The notes: generated from the sequence alone by a model not told the origin. A stretch of 38,431 nt of DNA from Phocaeicola barnesiae DSM 18169 = JCM 13652 (GCF_000374585.1 NZ_KB894661.1:12066-50496); one strand, 5' to 3'; shown: positions 22,534 through 31,469, numbered from the stretch's first letter. Made by a program: numbers and translations.

Positions 22534-23682
22534 TTATGCGATGTCTTGAGGTTTCACCAGCGGAATGTTGACGCGGAATTTCCCTTCCGCTTCTGTAATC
22601 TTGATTTCCTTGTCCAGTAGCAGGGCATACCGTTTGGAAAGGTTTGCCAGTCCTACTCCGGTTCCGGCAGCGGTTGTCCGTCGGGGCTGCAGGTTGTTGT
22701 CTACCTGTAGTGAAATTTCTCCGTTGTCGGGTTGGCGGACGATTCTGATGCCGATGGTCAGCGGTTTCCGGTTGCTGATTTCATTGTGCTTGATGGCGTT
22801 TTCCACCAGGGTCTGTACCGAAAGTGGAGGCAGGCAGTAATCCATCCAGCTGGAGTCCACGTCCAGTACGAAATGCAGGTTGTCTTCGTAGCGCATCTTC
22901 ATCAGGAAAATATAGGCCTCTACGAAATCCATCTCTTCGCGAAGGGTGACGATGTGCATGTCGTTTTCCTGAAGGGTGTACCGCAGTACCCTGGACAGTT
23001 CCCGGATATAATTCTGGGCTTTCTCCGGATTCTCACGGACCAGCGATTGGAGGGTATTGAGCGAATTGAACAGCATGTGCGGGTTCAATTGGTTTTTCAG
23101 AGCCTGGTATTGGTTACGCACATTCTCTGCCATCAGCTGCCCGTTCTGCAACAGGATTTCCTGATGTTGCCGGATGAGGTAGCTGATGTAGCAGCTTCCG
23201 GTTACAATCAGGCTCAATATGAAATCGCGGACCGGATGCAGGTAATGGTGTACCATCGCGTCGATGGCCGGAATATCGAAATGGCGGTGCAGGAAGACAA
23301 ATATCTCGCCGGATATCTTGCTCAATATCCAGGTCAGGATGAAGGAAAGTCCTATCTTCCACCAAGGCATGCGTACCACAGGCCTGTTAAATCCGAACAG
23401 GACAGTGTTCAGGGCGAAAAGGGCCAGCAGGGTAAGGAAGGTATAACCCGCTTCAAACAGTACGTCGGCAGTCGACATGTCAGGAAACAGGGTCTGCTGT
23501 TCCCGTGAATCGGTGAGTGATACCAATTCAGGGAAATGTATCAGAAATCCGACGGTCAGTGAGATGATGACCGTCAGATAGATGTATTTTCGGTTTGTTA
23601 TCAGCATGTCTGTTTCCATCGGGTACGGTTTTGCAAAGATACTCATTCCTGTTTCATTTCTTTCCCATTCGGGCAGAAACAT
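22534..23682 (-). CDS. LytS-like sensor histidine kinase
   Basis: Up to 382 residues. Four hydrophobic helices occupy the first half (YIYLTVIISLTVGFLIHF, TFLTLLALFALNTVLFGF, IGLSFILTWILSK, FILSLIVTGSCYISYLI). Next comes the His_kinase domain (PF06580 type) with the histidine in NQLNPHMLFNSLNTL, a degenerate HATPase with LVENAIKHNE, and GTGVGLANLSKRY. The first ATG at 23682 overlaps the adaptor gene by 29 bases. ATGs at 23646 or 23619 would start just before the first helix without overlap, and 23619 looks the more natural. With no large periplasmic domain, it probably senses a membrane signal. Confidence 0.9.
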   Translation of the reverse strand: MFLPEWERNETGMSIFAKPYPMETDMLITNRKYIYLTVIISLTVGFLIHFPELVSLTDSREQQTLFPDMSTADVLFEAGYTFLTLLALFALNTVLFGFNRPVVRMPWWKIGLSFILTWILSKISGEIFVFLHRHFDIPAIDAMVHHYLHPVRDFILSLIVTGSCYISYLIRQHQEILLQNGQLMAENVRNQYQALKNQLNPHMLFNSLNTLQSLVRENPEKAQNYIRELSRVLRYTLQENDMHIVTLREEMDFVEAYIFLMKMRYEDNLHFVLDVDSSWMDYCLPPLSVQTLVENAIKHNEISNRKPLTIGIRIVRQPDNGEISLQVDNNLQPRRTTAAGTGVGLANLSKRYALLLDKEIKITEAEGKFRVNIPLVKPQDIA

Positions 23683-24556
23683 ACATGCCCGGTCGGAAAA
23701 GCGGGTTGTTTTCTGTCACTTCGGCATAGAGCTCGATGGACCGGTTGGTGTCATCCACTTCCTGTCCGATTGCAATCAGTTTGCCGTGGAAGGTCGTGTT
23801 TCCCAATCCGTTGATGTGGAACAGCAACGGACACCCTACTTCCAGGTTCTCCAGGTCTTTTTCGTAGGCTACCAGGCGTACCATCATCCGGCTTTTGTCG
23901 ATGATTTCGCAAAGCGGTTCGCCCGCATCGAGGAATTTGCCCAGATTAGCCTGCAGGTTGCTGACATATCCGCTGATGGGAGCTTTGATTTCCAGCGAAG
24001 GCGAGATGCCGTGGCCGACGAGTTTCTCCGGTTGTATACCCAACAGCTGCAGTTGGGCAACGGCAGCCTGCATCCGGCTTTTCATGGACAGGTAGTCCGC
24101 TTTGCTCTGTTGGAGTTTCTTCTGCGAGGCGGCTTCTTCCTGTGAGAGGGTCTGCTGTCTGTGATATTCGGCTTCCAGGTATTCCAGTTGTGCACGGCTG
24201 TCCAGATATTCCTGTTGCAGGGTAATGAATTCCGGGTTCTCCAGGGTAGCCAGTACTTTCCCCTTCTGTACGTAAGTGCCGGGTAGCAGCGACAGGTTTT
24301 TCACGATGCCTCCCATCGGTAGGGTGATGGCTGCGAAATGTTGGGGTGGAATAACCAGCGTACCGTTGAAGGTGGAGGCGTTGGCTACGTTGGTAGCACC
24401 GGTGATTCCGTCTACTTGCAAGGAATCTGCCGATGGAGCTGTTTCTGTCGTTGCTGTTTCCGTCTGCGTCTCGGCAGTCTGTTGGGTGGTTTGTTTATCG
24501 GAAGGGTTGCAGGAGGCCAGAAGCACAGCTACAACCGGAAAAATCATCTTTTTCAT
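23654..24556 (-). CDS. RND efflux periplasmic adaptor (membrane fusion) lipoprotein
   Basis: 300 residues. A short lipoprotein signal ends in LLASC (Cys16), followed by a Thr/Glu-rich spacer. The adaptor folds come next: a barrel-sandwich hybrid with GGIVKNLSLLPGTYVQKGKVLATLENPEF, a helical hairpin (QEYLDSRAQLEYLEAEYHRQQTL..), the returning lipoyl half EIKAPISGYVSNLQANLGKFLDAGEPL, and a beta-barrel with the CzcB-type SRMMVRLVAYEKDL. The region after the barrel is short compared with CzcB or CusB (about 400), and no His- or Met-rich metal site is visible. It links the inner-membrane pump to the outer channel. The pump gene ends 13 bases upstream. Confidence 0.92.
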   Translation of the reverse strand: MKKMIFPVVAVLLASCNPSDKQTTQQTAETQTETATTETAPSADSLQVDGITGATNVANASTFNGTLVIPPQHFAAITLPMGGIVKNLSLLPGTYVQKGKVLATLENPEFITLQQEYLDSRAQLEYLEAEYHRQQTLSQEEAASQKKLQQSKADYLSMKSRMQAAVAQLQLLGIQPEKLVGHGISPSLEIKAPISGYVSNLQANLGKFLDAGEPLCEIIDKSRMMVRLVAYEKDLENLEVGCPLLFHINGLGNTTFHGKLIAIGQEVDDTNRSIELYAEVTENNPLFRPGMYVSARMGKK

Positions 24557-24569
24557 GCGATATTAAGTA

Positions 24570-27500
24570 TTATTGGTGATACAATTCATATTCCAAGGCT
24601 GCCAGGTTATACTGATAGACCGCTTCGATGTATCCTTTCTTGATTTCGAGAGCGGCGTTCAGGCTCTGTACGTATTGGGTGATGTCCGATTCGCTTTCAC
24701 GGAACTGGGCATCGGCTGTTTTCATGAGATTGTCTGCTTCGGTCAGTGCGCTTGTCGTGTAGAACCGGATACTTTCTGTATAGCGGCGGATGGAAGCACG
24801 CAATTCCGAAACTTTCAGGTTCAGTTCACGGGCTTGGGCTTCTGCCTGTGTCTGGGCCTTGTTCATTTCGAATCTGGCCTGACGGATTTTGCTGCGTTGA
24901 GGCAGGAACCAGATGGGGAAGGATACTCCTATCATCCAGGAGTTCAATCCTTTGTCCGGAAGAATGTTCTGCCGGACATATCCGACTGAAAGCTCCGGGA
25001 AGAAGCGGCTCCGTTCGATGTTCAGCAGGGCCCGCTTTTCGTGGACTTGACTTTGGAGATAATCCAGATGGATTTCCGAGAGCGATACCGTGTCGATACT
25101 GACCGGATAAAGCTGGATGGAGTTGTCGTCCGGAGCAATGGGAAAGTCGGCATAGCATATCCATTGAAGACGCGATGCGGCCAGTTTCAGTTCTTCGTCT
25201 GCCTGATAGAGTTTGTGCCGCATGTCGGAGGCTACGGTGGTAATCATGCTTTTCTCCAGAAGGGAGATGTCTCCTTGCTTATAGCGTACTTCGCCGGCCT
25301 TTTGCATCTTGTCGGCCAGTGTACTCTGCTGTTTGTACATGTCTTTCAGGTTCCAGGCATACAGATAATAGGCCCAGGCTCGTTTCACTTCGGCTTTTAC
25401 CTCTTTTTCTACCAGTTGTTTGTAGAGGTTTCCGGTCTGCACTTGTTTGTTGACCAGTGCATTCTTATAGAAAGGAGTCAGCAGGGAGCCTACCGATTGG
25501 GTGACTGCCAGTTCTTTGTCTTTTCGCTGGACACCGTTCAGTTGTCCCCAGGAATAGGAGAATTCCGTAGGGGTTGCTTCGAATACTTCTCCGCGGGTAG
25601 CACGGATGCGTGCAAGGTCTGTATCGGCCATCTGCAGGCGGGGACTGTGTTGTACGGCCATTTCCAGAGCCTGGTTCAGGCTGATGGATTGTGGCGCTTC
25701 CTGCGCATGGACTCCGGACGGGATTCCGGCTGCCAGGCAGGCAAGAAGGCCGAGGCCAAACCATTTTTTCAATTTACCGGTTCGTAACATGACAGTTGAA
25801 TTAACAATGTGATAGAATACAGGGATAATCAGTAGGGTCAGTACGGTAGAAACTATCAGTCCACCGATGACTACGGTAGCCAACGGGCGCTGTACTTCTG
25901 CTCCTGCCGATGTGGCTATCGCCATCGGTACAAAACCGAGGGAGGCTACAAGTCCTGTCAGAAAGACCGGACGGAGCAGGTGCGGGCAGCTGATACGGAT
26001 GATTCGGGAGGTACACATCGGGTATTCCCGGCTTTTCCGTACTTCGTTGAAATGGTTAATCATCAGAATACCGTTGAGGACCGCCACACCGAAAAGGGCG
26101 ATGAAGCCTACACCGGCCGAGATGCTGAACGGTAGTCCGCGCAGCCACAAGGCCAGGATGCCGCCAATCAGTGAGAGAGGCACTGTGCTGAATACCACCA
26201 GAGTATAAGTGACCGACTTGAAGGCAAAGAACAGCAGGAGCAGAATCAGCATCAGGGCTACCGGTATGACTATCAGCAGGGTGTCGATGGCATTCTGCAG
26301 GTTTTCGAATTGTCCGCCGTACGAGAAATAATATCCCGGTTTCAGTTGGATATGCTGTTCCAGTGTCTGTTGGATATCGTTGACCACCTGTTGGATGTCG
26401 GCGTCGCGTACATTTACACCGATGACGATACGTCGTTTGGTGGCGTCACGGTTTATCTGTAACGGACCGTTCACCAAGTCGATGGTGGCTACTTCGCTTA
26501 CCGGAATCTGGATGCCGTCGGTGGTACGTACAAACAGTTTGTCCAGGTTGAGGTCTTTCACTTTCTCATAGTCCAAGCGGAGAACCAGGTCGAAACGCCG
26601 TTCGTTTTCAAAGACGACTCCGGCCGCTTCGCCGGCATAGGCTGTGCGGACAATGGTGTTCAGCTCTTCGATGTTGATGCCGTAGCGGGCTATCTTGGCA
26701 CGGTTGTATTGCACGACCAGTTGTGGAAGACCCATAGCCTGTTCCACAATCACGTCGGAAGCGCCCGGTATCTTTTCGATGTAGCCGGCTGCTTCTTTGG
26801 CTTTCGCATACAGTTCGGCCATATCCTCACCATATAGCTTGACGGCGATGTCCGCTTTGGCTCCTGTCATCAACTCGTTGAAGCGCAATTGAATAGGTTG
26901 TGAGAAATTGAACTCCGCCCGGTCGGACAACGGTTCCAGTGCCTTTTTCATTTTCTCTACCATTTCGGCCCGGCTGGAAGCGCTGGTCCATTCTTTGAAA
27001 GGTTTCATGACAATCATCACGTCGGCATCTTCCACCGCCATCGGGTCGGTAGGTACTTCTGCCGTTCCGATTTTGGCTACCACATGCTTGATTTCGGGGA
27101 ACTGTTCCTTCAGAATCTTTTCGGCCAGTCGAGATACTTCGATACTTTCCGTCAGTGAACTTCCCGCAGGCAGGGTCATCTGCATGGCGAAGTCTCCTTC
27201 ATCCAGTGTCGGGATGAATTCTGCTCCCAGGCGGGTGAACAGCCACAGGCTGGCTGCCAGTGCCAGGAAAGCGACCGATACGGTGAGTCGGACATGATGC
27301 AGGCAAGAAGACAAGACTTTCTTGTATATCCGTCCCAGTTTTTCGAAAAAGTGATCGGCGAGTACTTTCTTTTCCTTGATTTCCCGCTTCAGGAAGCAGG
27401 AAGCCATCATCGGGACATAAGTCAAAGACAGAATCAGGGCGCCGATGATACAGAATACCAGTGTCTTGGCCATCGGTGTAAAATATTTGCCTTCGATACC

Positions 27501-28901
27501 GGTCAGTGTCAGTATCGGGAAGAAGACAATCAGGATAATCAGTACGGCAAAGGTAGCCGAACGTGCCACACGGGCAGCTCCCTTTTCCACCTCTGCATTC
27601 ATTTCTTCTTTCGTCAGCGTACGTCCACGGAACTGGCGGCTATAGATATGGGCCAGTATCCCCTCCAGGATAACGATGGATCCGTCTACCACAATACCGA
27701 AGTCGATGGCTCCTAAGCTCATCAGGTTGGCCGATACTCCGAAAACCCGCATCAGGATGAAAGCGAACAGCATGGCCAGCGGGATGACAGAGGCTACAAT
27801 CAGTCCGGCCCGTACATTCCCCAAGAAGATGATGAGCACAAGGAATACGATGATGGCTCCTTCTATCAGGTTACGGATAACGGTTGAGATGTTCCGGTCT
27901 ACCAGTTCCGAGCGGTTCAGGTACGGCTCGATGCGGATACCTTCCGGCAACATCTTCTGTACCTGTGCCACCCGTTTTTCCAGTTCAGTGGTTACGACGT
28001 TGGCATTGGCTCCTTTCAGCATCATGGCGATACCGCCTACGCATTCTCCTTTCCCGTCTATGGTCATGGCACCGAAGCGTTTGGCGCTTCCGTAGCGTAC
28101 CTTGGCCACATCGCTTACATGTACAGGAATTCCGTTGCGGTTGGTTACTACAATCCGTTCAATATCCTCCAGACTGTCTATCATACCTTCCGAACGGATG
28201 TAGTAAGCCCGGTTCACCTTTTCTATATAACTACCTCCGGTATTCTGGTTGTTCCGGTTCAGGGCTTCGAACACTTCGCCGATGGTGATGTTGAGTGAAT
28301 ACAGCGCGTCCGGATCTACCGCCACCTCATATTGTTTCAGGTAACCGCCGAAGCTGTTGATTTCCACGATACCGGGAATACCGGACAATTGGCGTTTCAC
28401 AATCCAGTCCTGAATGGTACGCAGTTCCATGGCGTCATACTTGTCTTCGTATCCGGGAGCTACTTCCAGGGTGTACTGATAGATTTCTCCCAGTCCCGTG
28501 GTAACAGGCATCAGTTCCGGAGTTCCCAGTTCCGGAGGTATTTCTCCGGCAACGGCCTGTATCTGCTCGCCGATGAGTTGCCGGGCCTGTAAGGTAGGGA
28601 CGCTTTCCTTGAACACGACTGTTACCAGTGACAGCCCGAAACGGCTGACTGAACGGATTTCTTCCACATTCATGATGTTGCTCATGGCAATCTCGATGGG
28701 GAAGGTAATGAGTTGTTCTACCTCCTGAGGGGCCAGGGTAGGCGACACGGTGACTATCTGCACCTGATTGTTGGTGATGTCCGGTACCGCGTCGATGGGT
28801 AGCGTCATCATCGCATAGATTCCTCCGATGAGGAGAAATAAGGTAGTCAGGCCCACGAATAGCTTCTTCCTGACTGAGAAACGTACGATTGCATCAAACA
28901 T
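24570..28901 (-). CDS. CusA/CzcA-type RND transporter fused to a TolC-like outer-membrane channel
   Basis: 1443 residues from the ATG at 28901 (FDAIVRFSVRKK follows the Met); a longer frame uses TTG. Residues 1 to about 1035 are a complete heavy-metal-type RND pump with twelve membrane helices and the TM4 signature DFGIVVDGSIVILE (D400, D406, E413) for proton relay. Residues about 1042-1066 form a signal-peptide-like segment: basic KLKKW, a hydrophobic core, then GVHA before QEA. Residues 1067-1443 are a TolC/CusC-like outer-membrane factor with ISLNQALEMAVQHSPRLQ and paired helical hairpins. Such fusions occur in Bacteroidota. The metal (Cu, Zn, Co and so on) cannot be read here, and other substrates are possible. 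It is the first gene of the pump unit. Confidence 0.92.
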   Translation of the reverse strand: MFDAIVRFSVRKKLFVGLTTLFLLIGGIYAMMTLPIDAVPDITNNQVQIVTVSPTLAPQEVEQLITFPIEIAMSNIMNVEEIRSVSRFGLSLVTVVFKESVPTLQARQLIGEQIQAVAGEIPPELGTPELMPVTTGLGEIYQYTLEVAPGYEDKYDAMELRTIQDWIVKRQLSGIPGIVEINSFGGYLKQYEVAVDPDALYSLNITIGEVFEALNRNNQNTGGSYIEKVNRAYYIRSEGMIDSLEDIERIVVTNRNGIPVHVSDVAKVRYGSAKRFGAMTIDGKGECVGGIAMMLKGANANVVTTELEKRVAQVQKMLPEGIRIEPYLNRSELVDRNISTVIRNLIEGAIIVFLVLIIFLGNVRAGLIVASVIPLAMLFAFILMRVFGVSANLMSLGAIDFGIVVDGSIVILEGILAHIYSRQFRGRTLTKEEMNAEVEKGAARVARSATFAVLIILIVFFPILTLTGIEGKYFTPMAKTLVFCIIGALILSLTYVPMMASCFLKREIKEKKVLADHFFEKLGRIYKKVLSSCLHHVRLTVSVAFLALAASLWLFTRLGAEFIPTLDEGDFAMQMTLPAGSSLTESIEVSRLAEKILKEQFPEIKHVVAKIGTAEVPTDPMAVEDADVMIVMKPFKEWTSASSRAEMVEKMKKALEPLSDRAEFNFSQPIQLRFNELMTGAKADIAVKLYGEDMAELYAKAKEAAGYIEKIPGASDVIVEQAMGLPQLVVQYNRAKIARYGINIEELNTIVRTAYAGEAAGVVFENERRFDLVLRLDYEKVKDLNLDKLFVRTTDGIQIPVSEVATIDLVNGPLQINRDATKRRIVIGVNVRDADIQQVVNDIQQTLEQHIQLKPGYYFSYGGQFENLQNAIDTLLIVIPVALMLILLLLFFAFKSVTYTLVVFSTVPLSLIGGILALWLRGLPFSISAGVGFIALFGVAVLNGILMINHFNEVRKSREYPMCTSRIIRISCPHLLRPVFLTGLVASLGFVPMAIATSAGAEVQRPLATVVIGGLIVSTVLTLLIIPVFYHIVNSTVMLRTGKLKKWFGLGLLACLAAGIPSGVHAQEAPQSISLNQALEMAVQHSPRLQMADTDLARIRATRGEVFEATPTEFSYSWGQLNGVQRKDKELAVTQSVGSLLTPFYKNALVNKQVQTGNLYKQLVEKEVKAEVKRAWAYYLYAWNLKDMYKQQSTLADKMQKAGEVRYKQGDISLLEKSMITTVASDMRHKLYQADEELKLAASRLQWICYADFPIAPDDNSIQLYPVSIDTVSLSEIHLDYLQSQVHEKRALLNIERSRFFPELSVGYVRQNILPDKGLNSWMIGVSFPIWFLPQRSKIRQARFEMNKAQTQAEAQARELNLKVSELRASIRRYTESIRFYTTSALTEADNLMKTADAQFRESESDITQYVQSLNAALEIKKGYIEAVYQYNLAALEYELYHQ

Positions 28902-28919
28902 GGTTATCTTTTTTATTGA

Positions 28920-28927
28920 CAAAAATA
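28920..28927 (-). promoter_or_regulatory. Probable -7 box of the RND pump unit
   Basis: TATTTTTG on the minus strand, 18 bases upstream of the pump ATG, matches TAnnTTTG. The -33 element is not clear. Confidence 0.5.
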
Positions 28928-29012
28928 GGTGTGTCAGCTATCGTTTGTTCAGAAAAAGGAAGTGAATGGGAAGAGATTCGGGGTGAAACGGTAGAATTGA
29001 GAGGTGAGTTGA

Positions 29013-29180
29013 ATGATTTCACCTGTCTATGGTGGATGGTTTGTCCTTTTGTATGTAGGTATTTCCTTTATCCTGTATGGAGTGTTCCGTATCATCCTTT
29101 CTTTCAAATGGAAGAAATTCAATGATAGAATCCGGAAAGAGGAAGAAGAGGAGATTATTGAGCCGGAAGTAGTGGAATAG
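29013..29180 (+). CDS. Small single-pass membrane protein (55 residues)
   Basis: I do not recognise a family. The frame has one hydrophobic helix near the start (WFVLLYVGISFILYGVFRIIL), then a basic patch (KWKKFNDRIRK), then an acidic tail (EEEEEIIEPEVVE) and a TAG stop. The layout, with charge on both sides of one helix, is what a real small membrane protein looks like, and a hairpin with a TTTT end follows at 29222-29267. It lies alone on the + strand between the divergent RND pump gene and the tRNA-Lys unit. No clear promoter was found; a TATCGTTTG near 28939-28947 is one base off in spacing. Confidence 0.6.
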   Translation: MISPVYGGWFVLLYVGISFILYGVFRIILSFKWKKFNDRIRKEEEEEIIEPEVVE

Positions 29181-29221
29181 CCGTTTAATTCTGAAATATA
29201 GGTAATCAGTGTAAAGTGCTC

Positions 29222-29267
29222 AAAAGGTGGACTTCGGCTTTTTCGGAAGCTGGTAAGTCTGCCTTTT
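29222..29267 (+). terminator. Probable terminator after the small membrane protein gene
   Basis: AAAAGG-TG-GACTT (29222-29234) pairs with AAGTC-TG-CCTTTT (29255-29267), with a TG/TG internal mismatch and an apical stem containing GCTTTTTCGGAAGC. The T-rich 3' arm suits termination on the + strand. Confidence 0.45.
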
Positions 29268-29291
29268 CTGTTATTCGGGTAAGATGTAGGT

Positions 29292-29331
29292 GAAAAAGAA
29301 AACCGCTGATAAGGATAAGTTATCAGCGGTT
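29292..29331 (-). terminator. Terminator of tRNA-Lys
   Basis: A perfect 12-bp stem (AACCGCTGATAA with TTATCAGCGGTT) followed on the minus strand by TTCTTTTT. It starts 23 bases after the tRNA 3' end. Confidence 0.85.
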
Positions 29332-29353
29332 TCTGTCGATTTGCATTTGGATT

Positions 29354-29429
29354 TGGTGATCCGCTTGGGGCTCGAACCCAAGACCCCAACATTAAAAGTG
29401 TTGTGCTCTACCTGCTGAGCTAGCGAATC
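29354..29429 (-). tRNA. tRNA-Lys (anticodon TTT)
   Basis: The acceptor stem GATTCGC pairs with GCGGATC, the anticodon stem is CAACA/TGTTG around CTTTTAA (anticodon TTT), and the T-arm is TTGGG/CCCAA with loop TTCGAGC. CCA is encoded (29354-29356). It has its own promoter and terminator. Confidence 0.95.
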
Positions 29430-29464
29430 AAACCTGTGTTGCAGTCATTTCCTGATTGCGAGTG

Positions 29465-29496
29465 CAAAGGTATGCCTTTTTTCTATATCAGCCAAA
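29465..29496 (-). promoter_or_regulatory. Promoter of tRNA-Lys
   Basis: Minus strand TTTG (29496-29493), 20 bases, TACCTTTG (29472-29465). The thirteen bases TACCTTTGCACTC are identical to the tRNA-fMet promoter at 1422-1453. Confidence 0.85.
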
Positions 29497-29503
29497 TTTT
29501 AGG

Positions 29504-30658
29504 CTAACTTTTTTTATCTATTTTCTTTGATTCTTCTTTATTCTGTTGATATTCAGCGGAATTATCTTGTAAGAGAAAATCCCGGTCTTTCCTGTGTATG
29601 TAGCGTTGATAGTAGGAAAGTAGCAGGGTTGTCAGAGGAAGTGCGATAATCATTCCCAGCATTCCCATCAGTGATCCCCAAATGGATAGGGAAAGCAGGA
29701 TAATGGCCGGATTCAGCCCGGTTATTCTTCCCATGATTTTAGGTACCAGGAAACCGTCCTGAATCATCTGTACGATGGCGAATACCAGTAGCGCCATGCA
29801 GAAAATCCACCAGAAACTTTCGCCGGTATCGGCGGCTTTCAGGATAGCCAGCAGGATGGTAGGAATAAAGCCCACTATCTGAAGATAAGGAACCATGTTC
29901 AGCAGTCCAATGAATAGTCCTAGTGGAATTGCCAACGGAAAGTCAATAATCAGAAAGCCGATGCAGAACAGGATTCCTACACAGAAAGCTACCAGTGACT
30001 GGCCACGGAAATATTGGTTCATACTCACTTTTACATCGTTCATGAGACGGACTGTACTTTTGCGGTAACGTACAGGAACCAGTGTGACCCACCCTTCGGC
30101 TATCTGTTCATAATCAAGCAGGATGAAGAAGATATACAGAATCATGATGAAGAAGGTGAAAATACCTACTACGACATTGTATGAAGTGGAAATGAGCGTC
30201 CACACTTTTGGCACAAGTCCTTGTACAGCCTTGATGATGTTTTCTGTATTCAGATTTTTTTCCAGCCAGTCCGTATTGATATGCTGCTGTAGGAAATTAT
30301 TGATAACCTGAGGAATGGCGGAATGTCCGCTTCCTTCGGTGAAATAGGTTTCTATCAGAACCCTGAGTCGGCTGCATTCCTCTATTATGGGGGGAACGAA
30401 CACCAGACAGGCACCTGTGATAATGATGGCCAGTGTAAGCATGACGGCCAGGATGGAAACTACCCGGCTTTTCATACGTAGTTTGTTCTGGTAGAAGATT
30501 ACCATCGGATACATCAGGTAAGCTATCAGCCAGGAGATGAAGAATGGCAGCAGTACCCCGCTGAGGCGGTCCAGCAGGAACAGCACAGCGATAATGATAA
30601 TAACGCTGATGATTCCCCGGATGAGGCTGTCGAATGTAATTTTCTTTTGTGTGAACAT
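29504..30658 (-). CDS. AI-2E family transporter (PerM/YdiK/TqsA-type permease)
   Basis: 384 residues with about eight hydrophobic helices and the family's central soluble-looking stretch between helices 3 and 4 (about 85-145). Recognisable blocks are GVLLPFFISWLIAYLMYPMV near the N-terminus and GLFIGLLNMVPYLQIVGFIPTILLAIL plus GRITGLNPAIILLSLSIWGSLMGMLGMIIALPLTT toward the C-terminus. The family exports small molecules, in some cases autoinducer-2, and includes sodium/proton antiporters; the substrate here is unknown. The C-terminal tail is charged (KEESKKIDKKS). The tdk stop codon lies seven bases upstream, so the two genes are probably co-transcribed. Confidence 0.9.
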   Translation of the reverse strand: MFTQKKITFDSLIRGIISVIIIIAVLFLLDRLSGVLLPFFISWLIAYLMYPMVIFYQNKLRMKSRVVSILAVMLTLAIIITGACLVFVPPIIEECSRLRVLIETYFTEGSGHSAIPQVINNFLQQHINTDWLEKNLNTENIIKAVQGLVPKVWTLISTSYNVVVGIFTFFIMILYIFFILLDYEQIAEGWVTLVPVRYRKSTVRLMNDVKVSMNQYFRGQSLVAFCVGILFCIGFLIIDFPLAIPLGLFIGLLNMVPYLQIVGFIPTILLAILKAADTGESFWWIFCMALLVFAIVQMIQDGFLVPKIMGRITGLNPAIILLSLSIWGSLMGMLGMIIALPLTTLLLSYYQRYIHRKDRDFLLQDNSAEYQQNKEESKKIDKKS

Positions 30659-30665
30659 GTCTGTA

Positions 30666-31259
30666 TTATTTTTTTTCGTCTTTCAGCGCTTTTTGGTAGC
30701 AGCAGCGGCAGAGGGGTTCGTATTCCTGTTTTTCCCCTAAAAGTACTTGTTTTTCTCCGGGGACTGTCCGATGGGAGATGTAGGCCAGGTCGCCACATTT
30801 CACGCAGACGGCATGTACCTTGGTTACTTCGTCGGCTATGGCGCATAAGGCAGGCATCGGTCCGAAGGGTAGTCCCTTGAAGTCCATGTCCAGTCCGGCT
30901 ATGATGACCCGTATCCCGTTGTTGGCCAGTTTGTTGCAGACCTGTATCAGTCCTTCATCGAAGAATTGGGCTTCATCGATGCCTACAACATCGATTTCGG
31001 TTATCAGTTGCAGGATTTCTTGTGACGTAGCTACAGGGGTAGACGGGATGGAATTGTTGTCGTGCGATACGACTTCTTCTTCGGAGTATCGGGTATCTAC
31101 AGTGGGTTTGAAAATCTCTACCTGTTGCTTGGCAAATGTAGCCCGTTTCAACCGGCGGATCAGTTCTTCGGTTTTTCCGGAGAACATCGAACCGCAGATG
31201 ACTTCAATTCTTCCTCTTCGGCAGGTTTCTGCCTTGTGGTCTTCTGAGAAAACAACCAT
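30666..31259 (-). CDS. tdk: Thymidine kinase
   Basis: 197 residues from the ATG at 31259; an in-frame ATG at 31394 would add 45 residues unlike the family and would read through the probable promoter. Walker A GSMFSGKT at 23-30, the catalytic glutamate E96 in DEAQFFDE, and four zinc cysteines C152, C155, C184 and C187 forming the lasso-domain site are all present. It phosphorylates thymidine to dTMP in the salvage pathway. Length matches the type II (bacterial/human TK1-like) enzymes. It is divergent from rsmI and precedes the AI-2E transporter gene. Confidence 0.95.
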   Translation of the reverse strand: MVVFSEDHKAETCRRGRIEVICGSMFSGKTEELIRRLKRATFAKQQVEIFKPTVDTRYSEEEVVSHDNNSIPSTPVATSQEILQLITEIDVVGIDEAQFFDEGLIQVCNKLANNGIRVIIAGLDMDFKGLPFGPMPALCAIADEVTKVHAVCVKCGDLAYISHRTVPGEKQVLLGEKQEYEPLCRCCYQKALKDEKK

Positions 31260-31307
31260 AGGTGTATTCGTTTTGCTATAATGAGTGTGGTTAGTTATTA
31301 TTGGCTG

Positions 31308-31315
31308 CAAAATTA
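31308..31315 (-). promoter_or_regulatory. Probable -7 box of tdk
   Basis: TAATTTTG on the minus strand, 48 bases before the chosen ATG, supports the shorter tdk start. The -33 element is not conserved. Confidence 0.5.
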
Positions 31316-31439
31316 CAACATGTGTTTCAATTGTCACCATCTTGACTGCTTGATTTTCTATCAGATGAGAAAAAGAGATAGAAAGGTGAAACATCTGTTA
31401 AATATTAACGCTATTTCATGGACGGATGCAAAATCTTTC

Positions 31440-31447
31440 TACCTTTG
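31440..31447 (+). promoter_or_regulatory. Probable -7 box of rsmI
   Basis: TACCTTTG fits TAnnTTTG, 22 bases before the ATG. TTTC at 31414-31417 is the closest -33 match. Confidence 0.5.
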
Positions 31448-31469
31448 CTTGTAAAGACAATAAAAAGCC

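Noticed and set aside
22732..23508. 258-codon frame on the + strand within the LytS-like kinase gene
   Set aside because: Antisense shadow of a well-supported kinase with its H box and HATPase motifs in frame.
25041..25787. 248-codon frame on the + strand opposite the TolC-like part of the fusion protein
   Set aside because: Antisense to a continuous 1443-residue protein; no recognisable features.
24570..28901. The pump and TolC parts as two genes joined by a sequencing error
   Set aside because: The frame is continuous and the linker has a sensible signal-peptide form; RND-TolC fusions of this size are known in Bacteroidota.
31260..31394. 45-residue N-terminal extension of thymidine kinase
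   Set aside because: It spans a TAnnTTTG promoter box and has no resemblance to the family; the ATG at 31259 gives the normal length.
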